NCBI GenBank assembly: GCA_947455145.1
Contig: CANGME010000002.1
Span: 248,001-312,000 of the forward strand
DNA length: 64,000 nt
From: Comamonadaceae bacterium
GTDB taxonomy: Bacteria; Pseudomonadota; Gammaproteobacteria; Burkholderiales; Burkholderiaceae_C
Reading direction: 5' to 3'
In this document: positions 1 through 9,981 of the stretch, one piece after another
Position numbering within the stretch: the stretch's first letter is position 1
How the letters are laid out: every line of letters begins with the position of its first letter
The notes under the pieces: model-generated
What the model was told of the DNA's origin: nothing
Database searches by the model: none
What the model saw: only the letters and a program-made list of their open reading frames with translations
Program-made: the position numbers and the translations under genes

Positions 1-3000
1 ATCAAAGATGCCGTGCCCGCGCTGATTTCCGGCACCACCACCACCTTGATGTCTTGCGTCTCCTTGGCTATGTCGGCGCGGCCTTCCATCAACACGGCGG
101 CATTCACGCCTTTCATTTGCAGGTTATGGGTCTCGGCCATACCTTGCTCAATGCGTACATCACCGCGCACCGAGTCAAAAGAAAACCCGTCACTGAACAC
201 ATCACGAAAATCCAGCACCAGACGGCGCGGCAGGGCTTGCAGACTCAGCACACCCAGCAGTTTGGCCATACCCGGATCGGCTTTGAGGAATTGCCCGTTT
301 TCTACATTCACGTTGAAGGCCCCGCCGAGCGTCGGGTAGTCTAGTGCCAGTGGCGATCCGACCCAGGCCACCTGCCCCGCCATTTTGCCCTGACCCTGGC
401 GGATTACACCCTGCATGCCCAGGCGCTCCAGCAACAGGCCCGCGTCTTGCAGGTCGAGCGTGAAGTCCATCACGGTGCGGCGTTTCTCCGGTGTTGCTCC
501 TGCGGCGCGTGGCCCGGCAGGTGCGGCGGCATTGAGCACCGTCCAGTTACCGGTGGCGGTGAAGCTGGCCTCAGGCATGCTGATGTTGAACTTGTTCAAA
601 CGCCACTCGCGCGCCACCGCATCTTGGCTGGCCGCTCCCCGGTTCACAGCCTCGATCTCCACCCGCCCGAGGCGCTTGCCGCGCAACTCCATGTCGTCCA
701 CGATGATGTCCAAGGCCGGGATGCTGACGGGCTGCTCGTCCAGCAAGGCTTCAACCTCTTTGGCGCTGGAGGGGGCCAGCGACAAGCGAGCCAAGCGGGC
801 ATAAAGCCGCCCTGCTCCAGCGCCAGAGGACTGGCGGTACTCCAGGTAACCATTGAGTTCTTTGGCATCCAGATTGGCGCGCCAAGTGAGCCCCTCGCGC
901 GAGCCGCCCACCACCAGTTGATGCAGGGTGCGACCACCCGCTGTCAATGCTTTGGCACGGATCGCCAGGCTGCTGGGCAAGTAGCCCGTCAAGCTGGGGT
1001 CTAGCGCGGGTGCATTGACCGATGCATTGGAGGCTTTGTTGGCCGGGGCCGAGGGTAGCAGGGCCGTCCAGGCATCGAGGTCCAGGGCTTCGGTGTTGAT
1101 GTTGGCCACCACGCCCACAGCGGGTAGGGGCACGGTGTCTGCGGGCTCCAGCCCCACGCTGATAGCTCCGCGCAAGACCTGAGCCTGTGTGCCCGAGACA
1201 TCGCGTACATAGGTGACTGAGGCCAGTTGTCCCAGGGCCAAAGACCATTGGTCTTGCAAGGCTTTGGCATGGCCTGCGCTGTCCGCACCATTGGGCGGTG
1301 ACGCCAGTGTGACAGCACTTTGTAGTCGTAGCTGCAGAGGTGTTTCGGCGGCTTTGCCCAAGGGCGCCGGCAGATTCAAGGCCAGTCCTTGCAGGTTGCT
1401 GGTGATCAAGAACTCGGGCTCGCCCCGGTTCAGGTTCAGCGTCATCGCGTATGCAGCCGAACCCGAGGTGTGAGCGGCTAGCGCGGGAACCAGCGCACCC
1501 CAGTCGCTGAGCTGGCGCAGGCCTTGCGCACTCAGACTGCCTTGGGCTTGCAGGGTGGGCTCGCCTGTCACGCGCGCGCCTGGTACGTGCATGGTGCCGC
1601 CCTCGGCACGCACTTCCCCGCCTAGAAAACGCGCTTGGCCAGCGCTGATGGCAAAGCCTTTTTCTGAGAAGTGCACTACGCCTCGCGCTGCGCTCAGGGG
1701 CGGCAAGGTTTTAAAGAGTTGCGCGTTGCTGTCGGTCAAGGTCAGCCTGCCCTGGACGCTGGTTTTGGCCAGCTCGGCCAGGGGAATGGCGAGCTTGAGC
1801 TGCACCTCGGCAGGGCCACTCACCACGGCCTGGTCCAGCAGGTGATCGGTCAGTGCGGTCACGGGGCTGTTTTGAACCGTTTTTTTCAACCAGTCACTCA
1901 AAGGGCCACGGGCGTCTAGATTGACCCGCACCACCGGAGTTTTTAAAAAGTCGGGGATTTGAACGTCGCCGCGCAAGATGCGCAAGTTATCGTCCCCGGC
2001 AACGCGTGCGCTCAGGCCCTTGAGTTGCAAGCTGGTGCGATTGATCAGCAACTCACCGCTCATTTGACTTAAGCCTGGCCAGGGCAGGTCGGTTGCGGCT
2101 TGCAGGCTGCGCGGCACGTAGGTGAGGTTGGTGTCGTTGAAGCGGGCGGAGACTTGAAAGTCGCCCTGCTTGGGGTCGGTAAAGGGCATGTCACGCAGGT
2201 TGCCTTTGACCTTGAACTTGACGTTGTTGGCCTTGCCTTGGGTCAGCGCCTCATGCAGGTACTCGCGCACGGGGCGGCGCATCAATTGTGGCAAGTAGCG
2301 GTACACGCGGGCCGTATCAGCGCGGCTTAAGCTGCCCTGCAAGTCCAGCACGCCTGGGAAGCGTGAGTTGCCATGGGCTGCCTCTGGCGCTGCGCTGTGC
2401 CACTTGGCTTGGGCCTCACCCTGCGTATCTGCATTGCTGAATTTCAGGTTGGGGAGCTGTACCTTCAGGTTCTCGCCTTCGATCTGCCATTGCACATCGG
2501 TGGAGAGCTGCGCCATGGGCACCAGCGGCTCCTCAAACAACCCAGGGAACACCAGGTGGCCGTCTTTCAACATCAGCTTGGCGCGCCCGCCGGCTTGGTT
2601 CAGATCAAAATCAAGGGAGACACCCCGAACACCCGGGCTGCCCAAGAGTGGTGGCTCGTCTTGATTGGCTTCAGATTTTTTCCCTGTGGGGATAGGGGCC
2701 GCTGCTGCTTGGAATTCAAGTTGCGCGACCCGCCCCTTCACGTCGTAGTGGTTAGGCTGACCCAGTGGGCCCTGCCAGCGGGCCTGAATTTTTTCTACCA
2801 AGCCTTGGGGCGCATACGACTCAAGCGCGGCCAGGGTGGGTGGGGGCAGCGGTAGGTGACGGGCCACTTGTGCCAAGGTGGCCAGATCGAGTTGCTCGGC
2901 CTGTAGCTCGCCATGCTCTGTGGCGGCGTCTTTACCGGTCGTTTGTGAGAACCGAACATTCCCGCCCGACCATTGCACGCCGTCGCCCGTGACGAACTGC

Positions 3001-3992
3001 AGGTGATCGGTAGAGAACTCAAACCCATTGGGAATACGTTTGCCACCCAGTCGCCCGGTAAGGGAGCTCAGAGAAAACGGCGGCAAGCTCGGTTTGGGTG
3101 TCAATATGACTTGCGACAGTGCGACATCGGCTGTAGCCGCCGTCATCTGGCCACGCTTGATGTCCACCCAGGCGCGCAGCGCGCCGCTGCCGCGACTTAC
3201 CTCTAAGCCCAGCGGCGCGTAGCGTGCAAGGTGGGCCACATCCACCCTTGAAAAGGCCGCGTGCAGCTCACCGTCCCATACGCGCCAGCGACCTTTGTGC
3301 AGTGATAGCAGGGGTTGGCGAAAGCGGCCCGTCAGGCTAAGGCGGTCGCCCCATTCCGCAGGTGGGGTGACGTCTAGGCGCAGATCATGGCGGCGCGATT
3401 GGTTGCGCACCACCAGATCAACCTGTTGCAAATCCAGGGTGGGTAGCTCGCGTTGTTCATCGGTCCACTGGACGCGGCCACCCAGAATAGCCACCTCAGA
3501 TTGTGAAAAAAACCAGTCGCTGGCGCTGTGGTCGTCGGCGCTGGAGGACGTGTCCAAACCCGCGACTTGAATGCGCCCGTCTTTCAAGCGGCGGATGTCC
3601 AGCTCCGGGCGCTCGATGTAGAGCTGCTGGAAACTGAAATTCCATAATGAGCGCGGGGACAAAGAAATTACCACGCGCGGGAGCTTCAAGGCCTCTTGAC
3701 CGGCGGCATTGAGCAGCCGCACATCGGACAGTTCAAAGGCAGGAATCAAGCCGTCAGAGTGCGCGCTGATGGCCCCGATTTGAACCTTCACCCCCAGGGT
3801 CTGGCTGGCCCGGGCTTCGAGTTGCGGGCGAAAGTCGCCGATACGCGGCACAATGAACAGGTGTAGTGAGCCCCAAGCAAACACCAGAAGCAGCCACGCG
3901 GCGAGCACCAGCCACAAGGCCAAGCGCACGCCGAAGGCCAGCGCTTTGAGCAAAGTGGCCCGGCGGCTGGGCAATTCATCCATTTTTAACAT
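1..3992 (-). CDS. yhdP: YhdP-family AsmA-like envelope protein (partial, C-terminus beyond window)
   Basis: About 1,330 codons are open on the minus strand up to the window edge. The protein starts with a basic stretch and one membrane segment (about residues 20-47, rich in Leu/Ala/Trp). A long periplasmic part follows with repeated beta-rich segments, ending near the edge in an AsmA-like region (GGAFNVNVENGQF, KLLGVLSLQALPRR). This layout and length fit the TIGR02099/YhdP family. E. coli YhdP is an inner-membrane-anchored bridge for phospholipid transport to the outer membrane; the role here is by family only. The start may be ATG at 3992 or the in-frame ATG at 3983; neither has a strong ribosome site. 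It is divergent from glnE with only about 20 bp between start codons, so their promoters must overlap the coding starts. Confidence 0.88.
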   Translation of the reverse strand, partial: MLKMDELPSRRATLLKALAFGVRLALWLVLAAWLLLVFAWGSLHLFIVPRIGDFRPQLEARASQTLGVKVQIGAISAHSDGLIPAFELSDVRLLNAAGQEALKLPRVVISLSPRSLWNFSFQQLYIERPELDIRRLKDGRIQVAGLDTSSSADDHSASDWFFSQSEVAILGGRVQWTDEQRELPTLDLQQVDLVVRNQSRRHDLRLDVTPPAEWGDRLSLTGRFRQPLLSLHKGRWRVWDGELHAAFSRVDVAHLARYAPLGLEVSRGSGALRAWVDIKRGQMTAATADVALSQVILTPKPSLPPFSLSSLTGRLGGKRIPNGFEFSTDHLQFVTGDGVQWSGGNVRFSQTTGKDAATEHGELQAEQLDLATLAQVARHLPLPPPTLAALESYAPQGLVEKIQARWQGPLGQPNHYDVKGRVAQLEFQAAAAPIPTGKKSEANQDEPPLLGSPGVRGVSLDFDLNQAGGRAKLMLKDGHLVFPGLFEEPLVPMAQLSTDVQWQIEGENLKVQLPNLKFSNADTQGEAQAKWHSAAPEAAHGNSRFPGVLDLQGSLSRADTARVYRYLPQLMRRPVREYLHEALTQGKANNVKFKVKGNLRDMPFTDPKQGDFQVSARFNDTNLTYVPRSLQAATDLPWPGLSQMSGELLINRTSLQLKGLSARVAGDDNLRILRGDVQIPDFLKTPVVRVNLDARGPLSDWLKKTVQNSPVTALTDHLLDQAVVSGPAEVQLKLAIPLAELAKTSVQGRLTLTDSNAQLFKTLPPLSAARGVVHFSEKGFAISAGQARFLGGEVRAEGGTMHVPGARVTGEPTLQAQGSLSAQGLRQLSDWGALVPALAAHTSGSAAYAMTLNLNRGEPEFLITSNLQGLALNLPAPLGKAAETPLQLRLQSAVTLASPPNGADSAGHAKALQDQWSLALGQLASVTYVRDVSGTQAQVLRGAISVGLEPADTVPLPAVGVVANINTEALDLDAWTALLPSAPANKASNASVNAPALDPSLTGYLPSSLAIRAKALTAGGRTLHQLVVGGSREGLTWRANLDAKELNGYLEYRQSSGAGAGRLYARLARLSLAPSSAKEVEALLDEQPVSIPALDIIVDDMELRGKRLGRVEIEAVNRGAASQDAVAREWRLNKFNISMPEASFTATGNWTVLNAAAPAGPRAAGATPEKRRTVMDFTLDLQDAGLLLERLGMQGVIRQGQGKMAGQVAWVGSPLALDYPTLGGAFNVNVENGQFLKADPGMAKLLGVLSLQALPRRLVLDFRDVFSDGFSFDSVRGDVRIEQGMAETHNLQMKGVNAAVLMEGRADIAKETQDIKVVVVPEISAGTASL

Positions 3993-4011
3993 CGAGCATG
4001 TGACAGGAATT

Positions 4012-6723
4012 ATGGCGCACTCATCTCACTCCCGATTCGCGCAACGGGTGCGCCGTCGGCATGCAGCCGACCTGCATTTGCTCCCCCCCGGGCCACCGGA
4101 TGCCGCCGCGATGGGCAGGGTTTACCAGACCTTGCAGCAAAGCGGCTTGCGCCCCGATCAGGCCCTGAGGGTATTGCGCCAACTGGTGCTGGAGCGCGTG
4201 CTCACCTTGGACTGTGACGAAGGCGCGCCGCTGAGTCTGATCACTGGCTGCATGACCACGCTGGCCGAGTTTGCTTTGGACGTGGCCTGTACCCAGGCCT
4301 TTCAAACACTGGACGCACAGCACGGCATGCCCACCACGTTGCAGGGACAGCGCGCCCGGCTTTGGATCGTGGGCATGGGCAAGCTGGGTGCACGCGAGCT
4401 CAATGTGTCCAGCGACATTGACCTGATCTATGTCTATGAGCAAGACGGCGACACCGCAGGTGATGGTCAGGGCTTGGGCCGCATTTCCAACCAGGAATAT
4501 TTCGCCAAGGTGGTGAGGGTCATTCATGGTTTGGTGGGCGAGGTGACCGACCATGGATTTGTGTTCCGCTTGGACTTGGCCCTGCGGCCCAACGGCAACG
4601 CCGGGCCAAGTGCGGTCTCTTTGAGCGCGCTGGAAGAGTATTTTCTTGTGCAGGGCCGTGAATGGGAGCGCTTCGCCTGGCTCAAAAGCCGTGTCGTGGC
4701 CCCGGTACAAAACATGCACGATGGCTCTGGTCAGGGTTTGCGCAGTCTGGTAATTCCTTTCGTGTTCAGGCGCTATCTGGACTACAGCGTGTTTGATGCC
4801 TTGCGGGTACTGCACCGGCAAATCAGGGATCATGCCAATCGACGCAGCGCGGGCCGACCCGAACGTCATAACGACGTCAAACTCTCTAGAGGGGGCATTC
4901 GGGAGATCGAGTTCACCGTGCAACTGCTTCAAGTGGTGCGCGGTGGCCAATACCCCGAGCTGCGCACCCGACCCACGCTGAGCGCTTTGCAGCGACTAGT
5001 CCATGCCGGTTTGATGCCCGGCCCCACGGCGCAAGCCTTGGAACAAGCCTACGTTTTTTTGCGTCAGGTGGAACACCGCATTCAGTACTTGGACGACCAG
5101 CAAACGCATGTGTTGCCGCATCAAGACGGGGACTTGGACTGGATCGCCCACAGCTTGGGCTTTGCCGCATCGGGGCCTTTTTTGACCCAGCTTGACATGC
5201 ACAGGGAGGTGGTGGCGCACGAGTTTGACCTGTTACTCGGCGCTGCGTCAACGCAGGATTGCAAAGGCTGTTCCGCAGGGGGCAATGGTGTCAATGGCGT
5301 GCCGTACACGCCGAATTTGGACGAGTTGTTGACCCAGCTACCGCCCCAGTTTGCCGAACGCGTGACCCTGTGGCGCGAGCACCCACGCGTGCTGGCTTTG
5401 AGCGATGCGTCCCGCGGGCGCTTGCTGCGCCTGCTGGCCCGCACCGCGCAGTGGTTGCGCGAAGGCCGCGTCAGCGAGACCTCGGCCGTGCGACTGGCCG
5501 ACTGGATGGAGCCCTTGCTACGGCGCGAGAACTACCTGGCCCTGCTGCTGGAGAGGCCCCAGGTGCATGAGCGACTGATGCGCCTGCTGGGTGCGGCGCG
5601 CTGGCCCGCGCGTTACCTGCAGCTGCACCCCGGCGTGATTGACGAGCTGGCCTCAGACACCATGGTGCACGAGCGCTTTGGGGCTGCTGAATTTGAGGTG
5701 GAGTTAGAGCACCGTCGCCTAGCCTTGCAGGCAGGGGGCGAAGACGACGACGAGACCTTGCTTAACTTGCTGCGCCGCGCCCACCATGCCGAGGTGTTTC
5801 GAACCCTTGCACGAGACTTGGAAGGCACGATCACCGTGGAGCAAGTGGCGGATGACCTGAGTGCGCTGGCCGAGGCCGTGCTGCGCGTAACCACGCACTG
5901 GTGTTGGGGTCGGCTCAAGAAAAAACACCGGGAAACCCCAGAGTTGGCCATCATGGCCTACGGTAAGTTGGGCGGCAAAGAGTTGGGTTATGGCAGTGAT
6001 TTGGACTTGGTTTTTGTGTTTGACGACGATGACGAGCAGGCCCCCGAGGTCTATGCCACCTTGGTGCGCAAACTCATTCACTGGTTGACGCTTAAAACCG
6101 GACAAGGCGATCTGTACGAAATTGACACCGCCTTGAGGCCCAATGGCAGTTCGGGCCTGCTCATCACATCATTCGCCTCATACGCCAACTACCAGCAGCA
6201 GCGCGGTTCCAACTCGGCCTGGACCTGGGAGCACCAGGCCATGACCCGTGCGCGCTGCGTGCTGGGCAGCGAATCATTGCGCCAACGTTTTGATGCGGTG
6301 CGACAAGCGGTTGTGACGGCCCGTCGCGAGCCGCTGGCTTTGCGCCAGGAAATCATGTCGATGCGCGATAAGGTGCGCGCCGCACACCCGGTGCGGGGCG
6401 AGGCCTTTGACGTCAAACACAGTGTTGGCGGCATGGTGGACGTGGAGTTTGCGGTTCAGTTTTTGGTGCTGTCACAAGCCGCCGACCACCCGGCGCTGAG
6501 CGTCAATGCGGGCAATATCGCGTTGCTGCAATTGGCCCAGGCCGAAGGTTTGTTGCCAGCGGGTGTGGGCGAAGCCGCTGCCGTTGCGTACCGGGAGTTG
6601 CGTCGGGTGCAACACCGGGCGCGTCTGGACGAGGTTCCCACCCAAGTTGAGCAACACACCGTGCAACCCGAGCGGCAGGCGGTATTGGCGCTGTGGGGCG
6701 CCGTATTCAATAAGGTCACATAG
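4012..6723 (+). CDS. glnE: Bifunctional glutamine synthetase adenylyltransferase/adenylyl-removing enzyme
   Basis: A 903-residue protein, slightly shorter than E. coli GlnE. It adenylylates and deadenylylates glutamine synthetase in response to PII, setting nitrogen assimilation. Two nucleotidyltransferase domains are visible: the N-terminal adenylyl-removing domain with GMGKLGARELN...SDIDL near residue 121, and the C-terminal adenylyltransferase domain with AYGKLGGKELGYGSDLDL near residue 650. Both keep the paired acidic metal ligands (SDxDL). The open frame extends upstream to 3853, but that part overlaps the divergent YhdP-like gene. ATG 4012 has an ACAGGA ribosome site about 5 nt upstream and gives the normal N-terminus, so it is preferred. 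Confidence 0.95.
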   Translation: MAHSSHSRFAQRVRRRHAADLHLLPPGPPDAAAMGRVYQTLQQSGLRPDQALRVLRQLVLERVLTLDCDEGAPLSLITGCMTTLAEFALDVACTQAFQTLDAQHGMPTTLQGQRARLWIVGMGKLGARELNVSSDIDLIYVYEQDGDTAGDGQGLGRISNQEYFAKVVRVIHGLVGEVTDHGFVFRLDLALRPNGNAGPSAVSLSALEEYFLVQGREWERFAWLKSRVVAPVQNMHDGSGQGLRSLVIPFVFRRYLDYSVFDALRVLHRQIRDHANRRSAGRPERHNDVKLSRGGIREIEFTVQLLQVVRGGQYPELRTRPTLSALQRLVHAGLMPGPTAQALEQAYVFLRQVEHRIQYLDDQQTHVLPHQDGDLDWIAHSLGFAASGPFLTQLDMHREVVAHEFDLLLGAASTQDCKGCSAGGNGVNGVPYTPNLDELLTQLPPQFAERVTLWREHPRVLALSDASRGRLLRLLARTAQWLREGRVSETSAVRLADWMEPLLRRENYLALLLERPQVHERLMRLLGAARWPARYLQLHPGVIDELASDTMVHERFGAAEFEVELEHRRLALQAGGEDDDETLLNLLRRAHHAEVFRTLARDLEGTITVEQVADDLSALAEAVLRVTTHWCWGRLKKKHRETPELAIMAYGKLGGKELGYGSDLDLVFVFDDDDEQAPEVYATLVRKLIHWLTLKTGQGDLYEIDTALRPNGSSGLLITSFASYANYQQQRGSNSAWTWEHQAMTRARCVLGSESLRQRFDAVRQAVVTARREPLALRQEIMSMRDKVRAAHPVRGEAFDVKHSVGGMVDVEFAVQFLVLSQAADHPALSVNAGNIALLQLAQAEGLLPAGVGEAAAVAYRELRRVQHRARLDEVPTQVEQHTVQPERQAVLALWGAVFNKVT

Positions 6724-6824
6724 CAAGGCTACAGCGCAAGGTGACAGCGGCGTCGTGAAATATGATCCGTTTACCCTGAGCGTTTTGATTTCTTTGGGTC
6801 GCATCCCATCATTTAGGACACCAC

Positions 6825-8126
6825 ATGCAAAAACCTCACGATGCGTACCAAGCCCGATGCGGCAGCGCCCTGGATGCGCTGACCCACTTGCGCGATGGCG
6901 ACATGATTATTGTGCCCACCGGGGTCGGTGAGCCACCGGCCCTGCTGACCGCACTCTCCGAGCAGCGCCGTCAGTTCAAGGACATCCGGGTTTCGCAGAT
7001 TCTCGCAATGCGTAAATACGCCTACTTCGACCCTGAGACCGCACATCACGTTCGCCACTCTGCCTTGTTTTTCGGCGGCGCGTCGCGAACCGCAGGTCAG
7101 GAAGGTTGGGCGGATTTCATCCCCTGTTATTTTTCTGAGATCCCCGCCTTGATTGAGCGCGGCGACATGCCGGCCAATGTTGTGTTCTCGATGGCATCGC
7201 CCATGAACGAACACGGGTACTTTGCCCTGAGTTTGGGGGCCGACTACACCATGGCGGCGATCAACAAAGCCCGCGCGGTGATTTTGGAAGTGAACCCCAA
7301 CGTGCCCTTCGCACACGGACAGTGTCATGTTCACATCTCTCAGGTGACTGCGCTGGTGGAAAGTCACGACCCCATCCTGGAAGTCGGTTTGCCCAAAATT
7401 GGGCCGGTCCAAGAAGCCATTGGCAAATACGTCGCCGACATGATTCCTGATGGATCTACTTTGCAAATCGGCTACGGCGGCATTCCCGACGCGGTGGTAC
7501 TTCAGCTGACCACCAAGCACGACCTCGGGATTCATTCCGAAATGATTGGCGATGGGATTTTGAAGCTGGTGGAATGCGGTTCAGTGAACAATCGGAAAAA
7601 GAATTTTTTACCTGGAAAAATGGTTGGCACGTTTGCACTCGGGTCGCAACGTTTGTACCAATTCATGCATCAGAACCCGATGCTGGAAATTCACCCTTCG
7701 AATTTCACCAACGACCCTTATATCGCCGGTCAGAACAATCAGCTTATGGCCATCAATGCCAGTTTGCAGGTGGATCTGCTCGGCCAGTGTGGCTCTGAAA
7801 GCATGGGGCCTAGCCCCTATTCCGGAACGGGTGGCCAGGCTGATTTTGTGCGTGCGGCGAACCGGTCGGTCGGCGGCAAGGCCTTCATCGTGTTGCCGTC
7901 AACGGCCAAAGACAACACCATCTCACGCATCGTCCCAATGCTGTCAGCGGGCACCCATGTCACCACCAGCAAGAATGATGTGAATTATGTGGTGACCGAA
8001 TACGGGGTGGCACAGCTGCGGGGGAAATCAGCGAAGCAACGCGCTGCTGCCCTGATTGCCATTGCCCATCCGGATTTTCGGGCTGAGCTGCGTGATGCCG
8101 CCAACAAGCTGGGCGCTTTTAGATAG
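6825..8126 (+). CDS. Acetyl-CoA hydrolase / 4-hydroxybutyrate CoA-transferase family protein
   Basis: A 433-residue family I-like CoA-transferase. The N-terminal half carries the SMASPMNEHGYFALS region. Glu239 in GIHSEM lies where 4-hydroxybutyrate CoA-transferases keep the glutamate that forms the acyl-CoA thioester. The C-terminal half carries GPSPYSGTGGQADFVRAA and EYGVAQLRGKSAKQRA. It probably moves CoA between acetate or propionate and a short acyl acid; the substrate cannot be read from sequence. The start has a TTAGGA site. Its 3' end overlaps the convergent rfaE2 by 8 bp. Confidence 0.88.
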   Translation: MQKPHDAYQARCGSALDALTHLRDGDMIIVPTGVGEPPALLTALSEQRRQFKDIRVSQILAMRKYAYFDPETAHHVRHSALFFGGASRTAGQEGWADFIPCYFSEIPALIERGDMPANVVFSMASPMNEHGYFALSLGADYTMAAINKARAVILEVNPNVPFAHGQCHVHISQVTALVESHDPILEVGLPKIGPVQEAIGKYVADMIPDGSTLQIGYGGIPDAVVLQLTTKHDLGIHSEMIGDGILKLVECGSVNNRKKNFLPGKMVGTFALGSQRLYQFMHQNPMLEIHPSNFTNDPYIAGQNNQLMAINASLQVDLLGQCGSESMGPSPYSGTGGQADFVRAANRSVGGKAFIVLPSTAKDNTISRIVPMLSAGTHVTTSKNDVNYVVTEYGVAQLRGKSAKQRAAALIAIAHPDFRAELRDAANKLGAFR

Positions 8127-8622
8127 TCGCGTCGCGAATTTTGCGCACCAGCGCGGTGGTGGAGTAGCCCGCCACAAACGGCAAGGCCAGCGCCGTGCCG
8201 CCCCAGGACGCCATCAGCGGCGTCTCGGGCAGCTTGGCCATGTCGTAGTCACCGCCTTTGACCAAGATGTCGGGGCGCACTTGCGCCAGCAGCGCCATCG
8301 GTGTGTCTTCATCAAACCAGGTCACCAAGTCCACCGCGCCCAAGGCGGCCATGAGGATGGCACGGTCTTCCTCGTTGTTGAGCGGTCGGTCTGGCCCCTT
8401 GCCCAGACGCCGGGCCGAGGCGTCGGTGTTAAGCGCCACCAGCAGACTGCCGCCCAGCGCACGCGCCTGCGCCAGGTACACAGCGTGGCCCCGGTGCATG
8501 ACATCAAATACGCCGTTAGTGAACACCAGGGGGCGCGGCAACTGGGCCAAGCGCGAAGCCAGGGCCTCGCGTGGGCAGAGTTTTTGCAGGAAATCCGGTA
8601 GCGGTGCGGGGTGAGGTGTCAT
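8119..8622 (-). CDS. rfaE2: D-glycero-beta-D-manno-heptose 1-phosphate adenylyltransferase
   Basis: A 167-residue stand-alone version of the C-terminal half of HldE. It would transfer AMP to heptose-1-phosphate to make the ADP-heptose precursor of the LPS inner core. Visible motifs are TNGVFDVMHRGH (the HxGH nucleotidyltransferase signature is HRGH), VALNTDAS, GGDYD and C-terminal YSTTALVRKIR. An upstream in-frame ATG at 8631 exists, but AGGA sits 8 nt before the ATG at 8622, so that start is chosen. The kinase half (rfaE1/hldA) is not in the window. Convergent with the CoA-transferase. Confidence 0.93.
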   Translation of the reverse strand: MTPHPAPLPDFLQKLCPREALASRLAQLPRPLVFTNGVFDVMHRGHAVYLAQARALGGSLLVALNTDASARRLGKGPDRPLNNEEDRAILMAALGAVDLVTWFDEDTPMALLAQVRPDILVKGGDYDMAKLPETPLMASWGGTALALPFVAGYSTTALVRKIRDATI

Positions 8623-8751
8623 GGCGCGCATCCTAGCAGGCGACGAGTGAGCGCTTGCTCGTCAACCCCCGTTTAAAGCCCCAAATCAAAGGGGAATGAC
8701 CCTTGACTCTTGCTTTAAAAAGAGGGTGATGGCGACATAATTTTCCTACTC

Positions 8752-9969
8752 ATGAACCTTGTCACCATTCCTACCGATGCCATTCTTGTCCTCATAGGGC
8801 AGCCTCTGCCATTTTCATTACGGGATGCTGAGGGAACCTTGCTGGCTAAAAAAGGCACGGTTTTTCAGACTCGGGCAGAAGTCAAAGCCCTGATGCTTCG
8901 TCGCGTTCAGCTCTACATTGACATGGCCGAATCAGAGCAGCACCAGCGCGCTTATGTGGGACGATTGCATGCGCTGATTAATGACGACACCCAACTGGGT
9001 CAAATCGCTGGCACACAGATGTCGATGGTCGATCGCAACCCTGTTGAAAATATCGACCTGTCGGATGCGCCCACAGATTGGTTGGACTTGCAGTCCCAGG
9101 CCCATAGTGTGTTGCGCGATGCCAGCTCCCCGCACTTTTTCAAGCGGCTGGAGCAATTGCAAAATCAGCTCTCGCAACTCGCCAAACGTAACCCGGATGG
9201 CTTGCTTTTGGCTTTGTTTCAACTCTCAGCCAGTGAAATCAAGCTCTATAGCGCAACCCACGCCATGTTGGTCAGTGTCATCTGCGGCATTGCTGTGCGT
9301 GATGTGCTTCGTTGGCCGTCTGCCTTGGAGAACTCGGTGTGCCAGGCCGCGCTGACCATGAACATCAGCATGACGGATTTGCAAGATAAGCTGGCCATCC
9401 AACTGGAGCCGCCAGCCCCTGAGCAGCGCTTGCAGATTGACCGACATGCCGAGCGCTCGGTGATTCTGCTGGACGGTGCCGGTGTGAATGACCCCCTTTG
9501 GCTGGAAGCCATCCACGCCCATCACCATGTGGCCGCAGGCGCTTTGGCCAAAAAACCGGAAGGGTTGCGCTTGGCGCGACTGATCCAGCGTGCCGACATG
9601 TTTGCCGCACGCTTGTCACCCCGCGCCACACGGATGCCGTCCACCTCAGCCGCCGCCATGCAGGCAAGCTACTTTGATGAGAATCGACAGGTGGATGAAG
9701 CCGGGGCAGCTTTAATCAAGGCCGTGGGCATTTACACGCCCGGCTCCTTTGTGCGCCTTGCTACTCAGGAAGTTGCTGTGGTGGTGCGACGGGGTCGCAA
9801 CACCACCACGCCCAAGGTGGCGGTGATCATTAACCGAGAGGGGATGCCCACAGTGGAGCCGTTGGTACGAGACACGGTGCAGCGGGAGTACGCCATTGTG
9901 GCCAGCGTGCCGCACCGGGAGGTGCGGGTGCAGCTGAATGTGCCGCGACTGCTGGAGCTGTGCCGCTGA
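8752..9969 (+). CDS. Degenerate HD-GYP-like domain protein
   Basis: A 405-residue cytosolic protein whose architecture resembles HD-GYP cyclic-di-GMP phosphodiesterases: an N-terminal PilZ- or DUF3391-like beta segment (about 1-60), then an all-helical core. The catalytic signatures are eroded. The first His is kept (YSATH, residue 170), but the HD pair is replaced by LTMNISM (about 202-208) and no GYP is seen in the loop; HAHHHVAAG (about 256-264) keeps later histidines. A C-terminal segment (about 340-405) reads like a small beta-barrel. I infer a binding or regulatory role rather than hydrolysis. It is a single gene. Confidence 0.6.
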   Translation: MNLVTIPTDAILVLIGQPLPFSLRDAEGTLLAKKGTVFQTRAEVKALMLRRVQLYIDMAESEQHQRAYVGRLHALINDDTQLGQIAGTQMSMVDRNPVENIDLSDAPTDWLDLQSQAHSVLRDASSPHFFKRLEQLQNQLSQLAKRNPDGLLLALFQLSASEIKLYSATHAMLVSVICGIAVRDVLRWPSALENSVCQAALTMNISMTDLQDKLAIQLEPPAPEQRLQIDRHAERSVILLDGAGVNDPLWLEAIHAHHHVAAGALAKKPEGLRLARLIQRADMFAARLSPRATRMPSTSAAAMQASYFDENRQVDEAGAALIKAVGIYTPGSFVRLATQEVAVVVRRGRNTTTPKVAVIINREGMPTVEPLVRDTVQREYAIVASVPHREVRVQLNVPRLLELCR

Positions 9970-9981
9970 GGCTGGTAGCGC

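Noticed and set aside
3853-4011. Longer N-terminus for glnE
   Set aside because: The extra 53 codons run through the start of the divergent YhdP-like gene and do not look like GlnE; ATG 4012 has a ribosome site.
4021-4950. 309-residue minus-strand frame
   Set aside because: It is antisense to glnE, whose protein is clearly real; the frame has no recognisable domain and arises from high GC content.
6766-6790. Possible further copy of the dispersed palindrome after glnE
   Set aside because: Only CCGTTTACCCTGAGCG resembles the element; the rest is lost, so it is too weak to list.
8703-8741. Sigma-70 promoter before the HD-GYP-like gene
   Set aside because: TTGACT and CATAAT are present but 27 bp apart, too far for a normal promoter.
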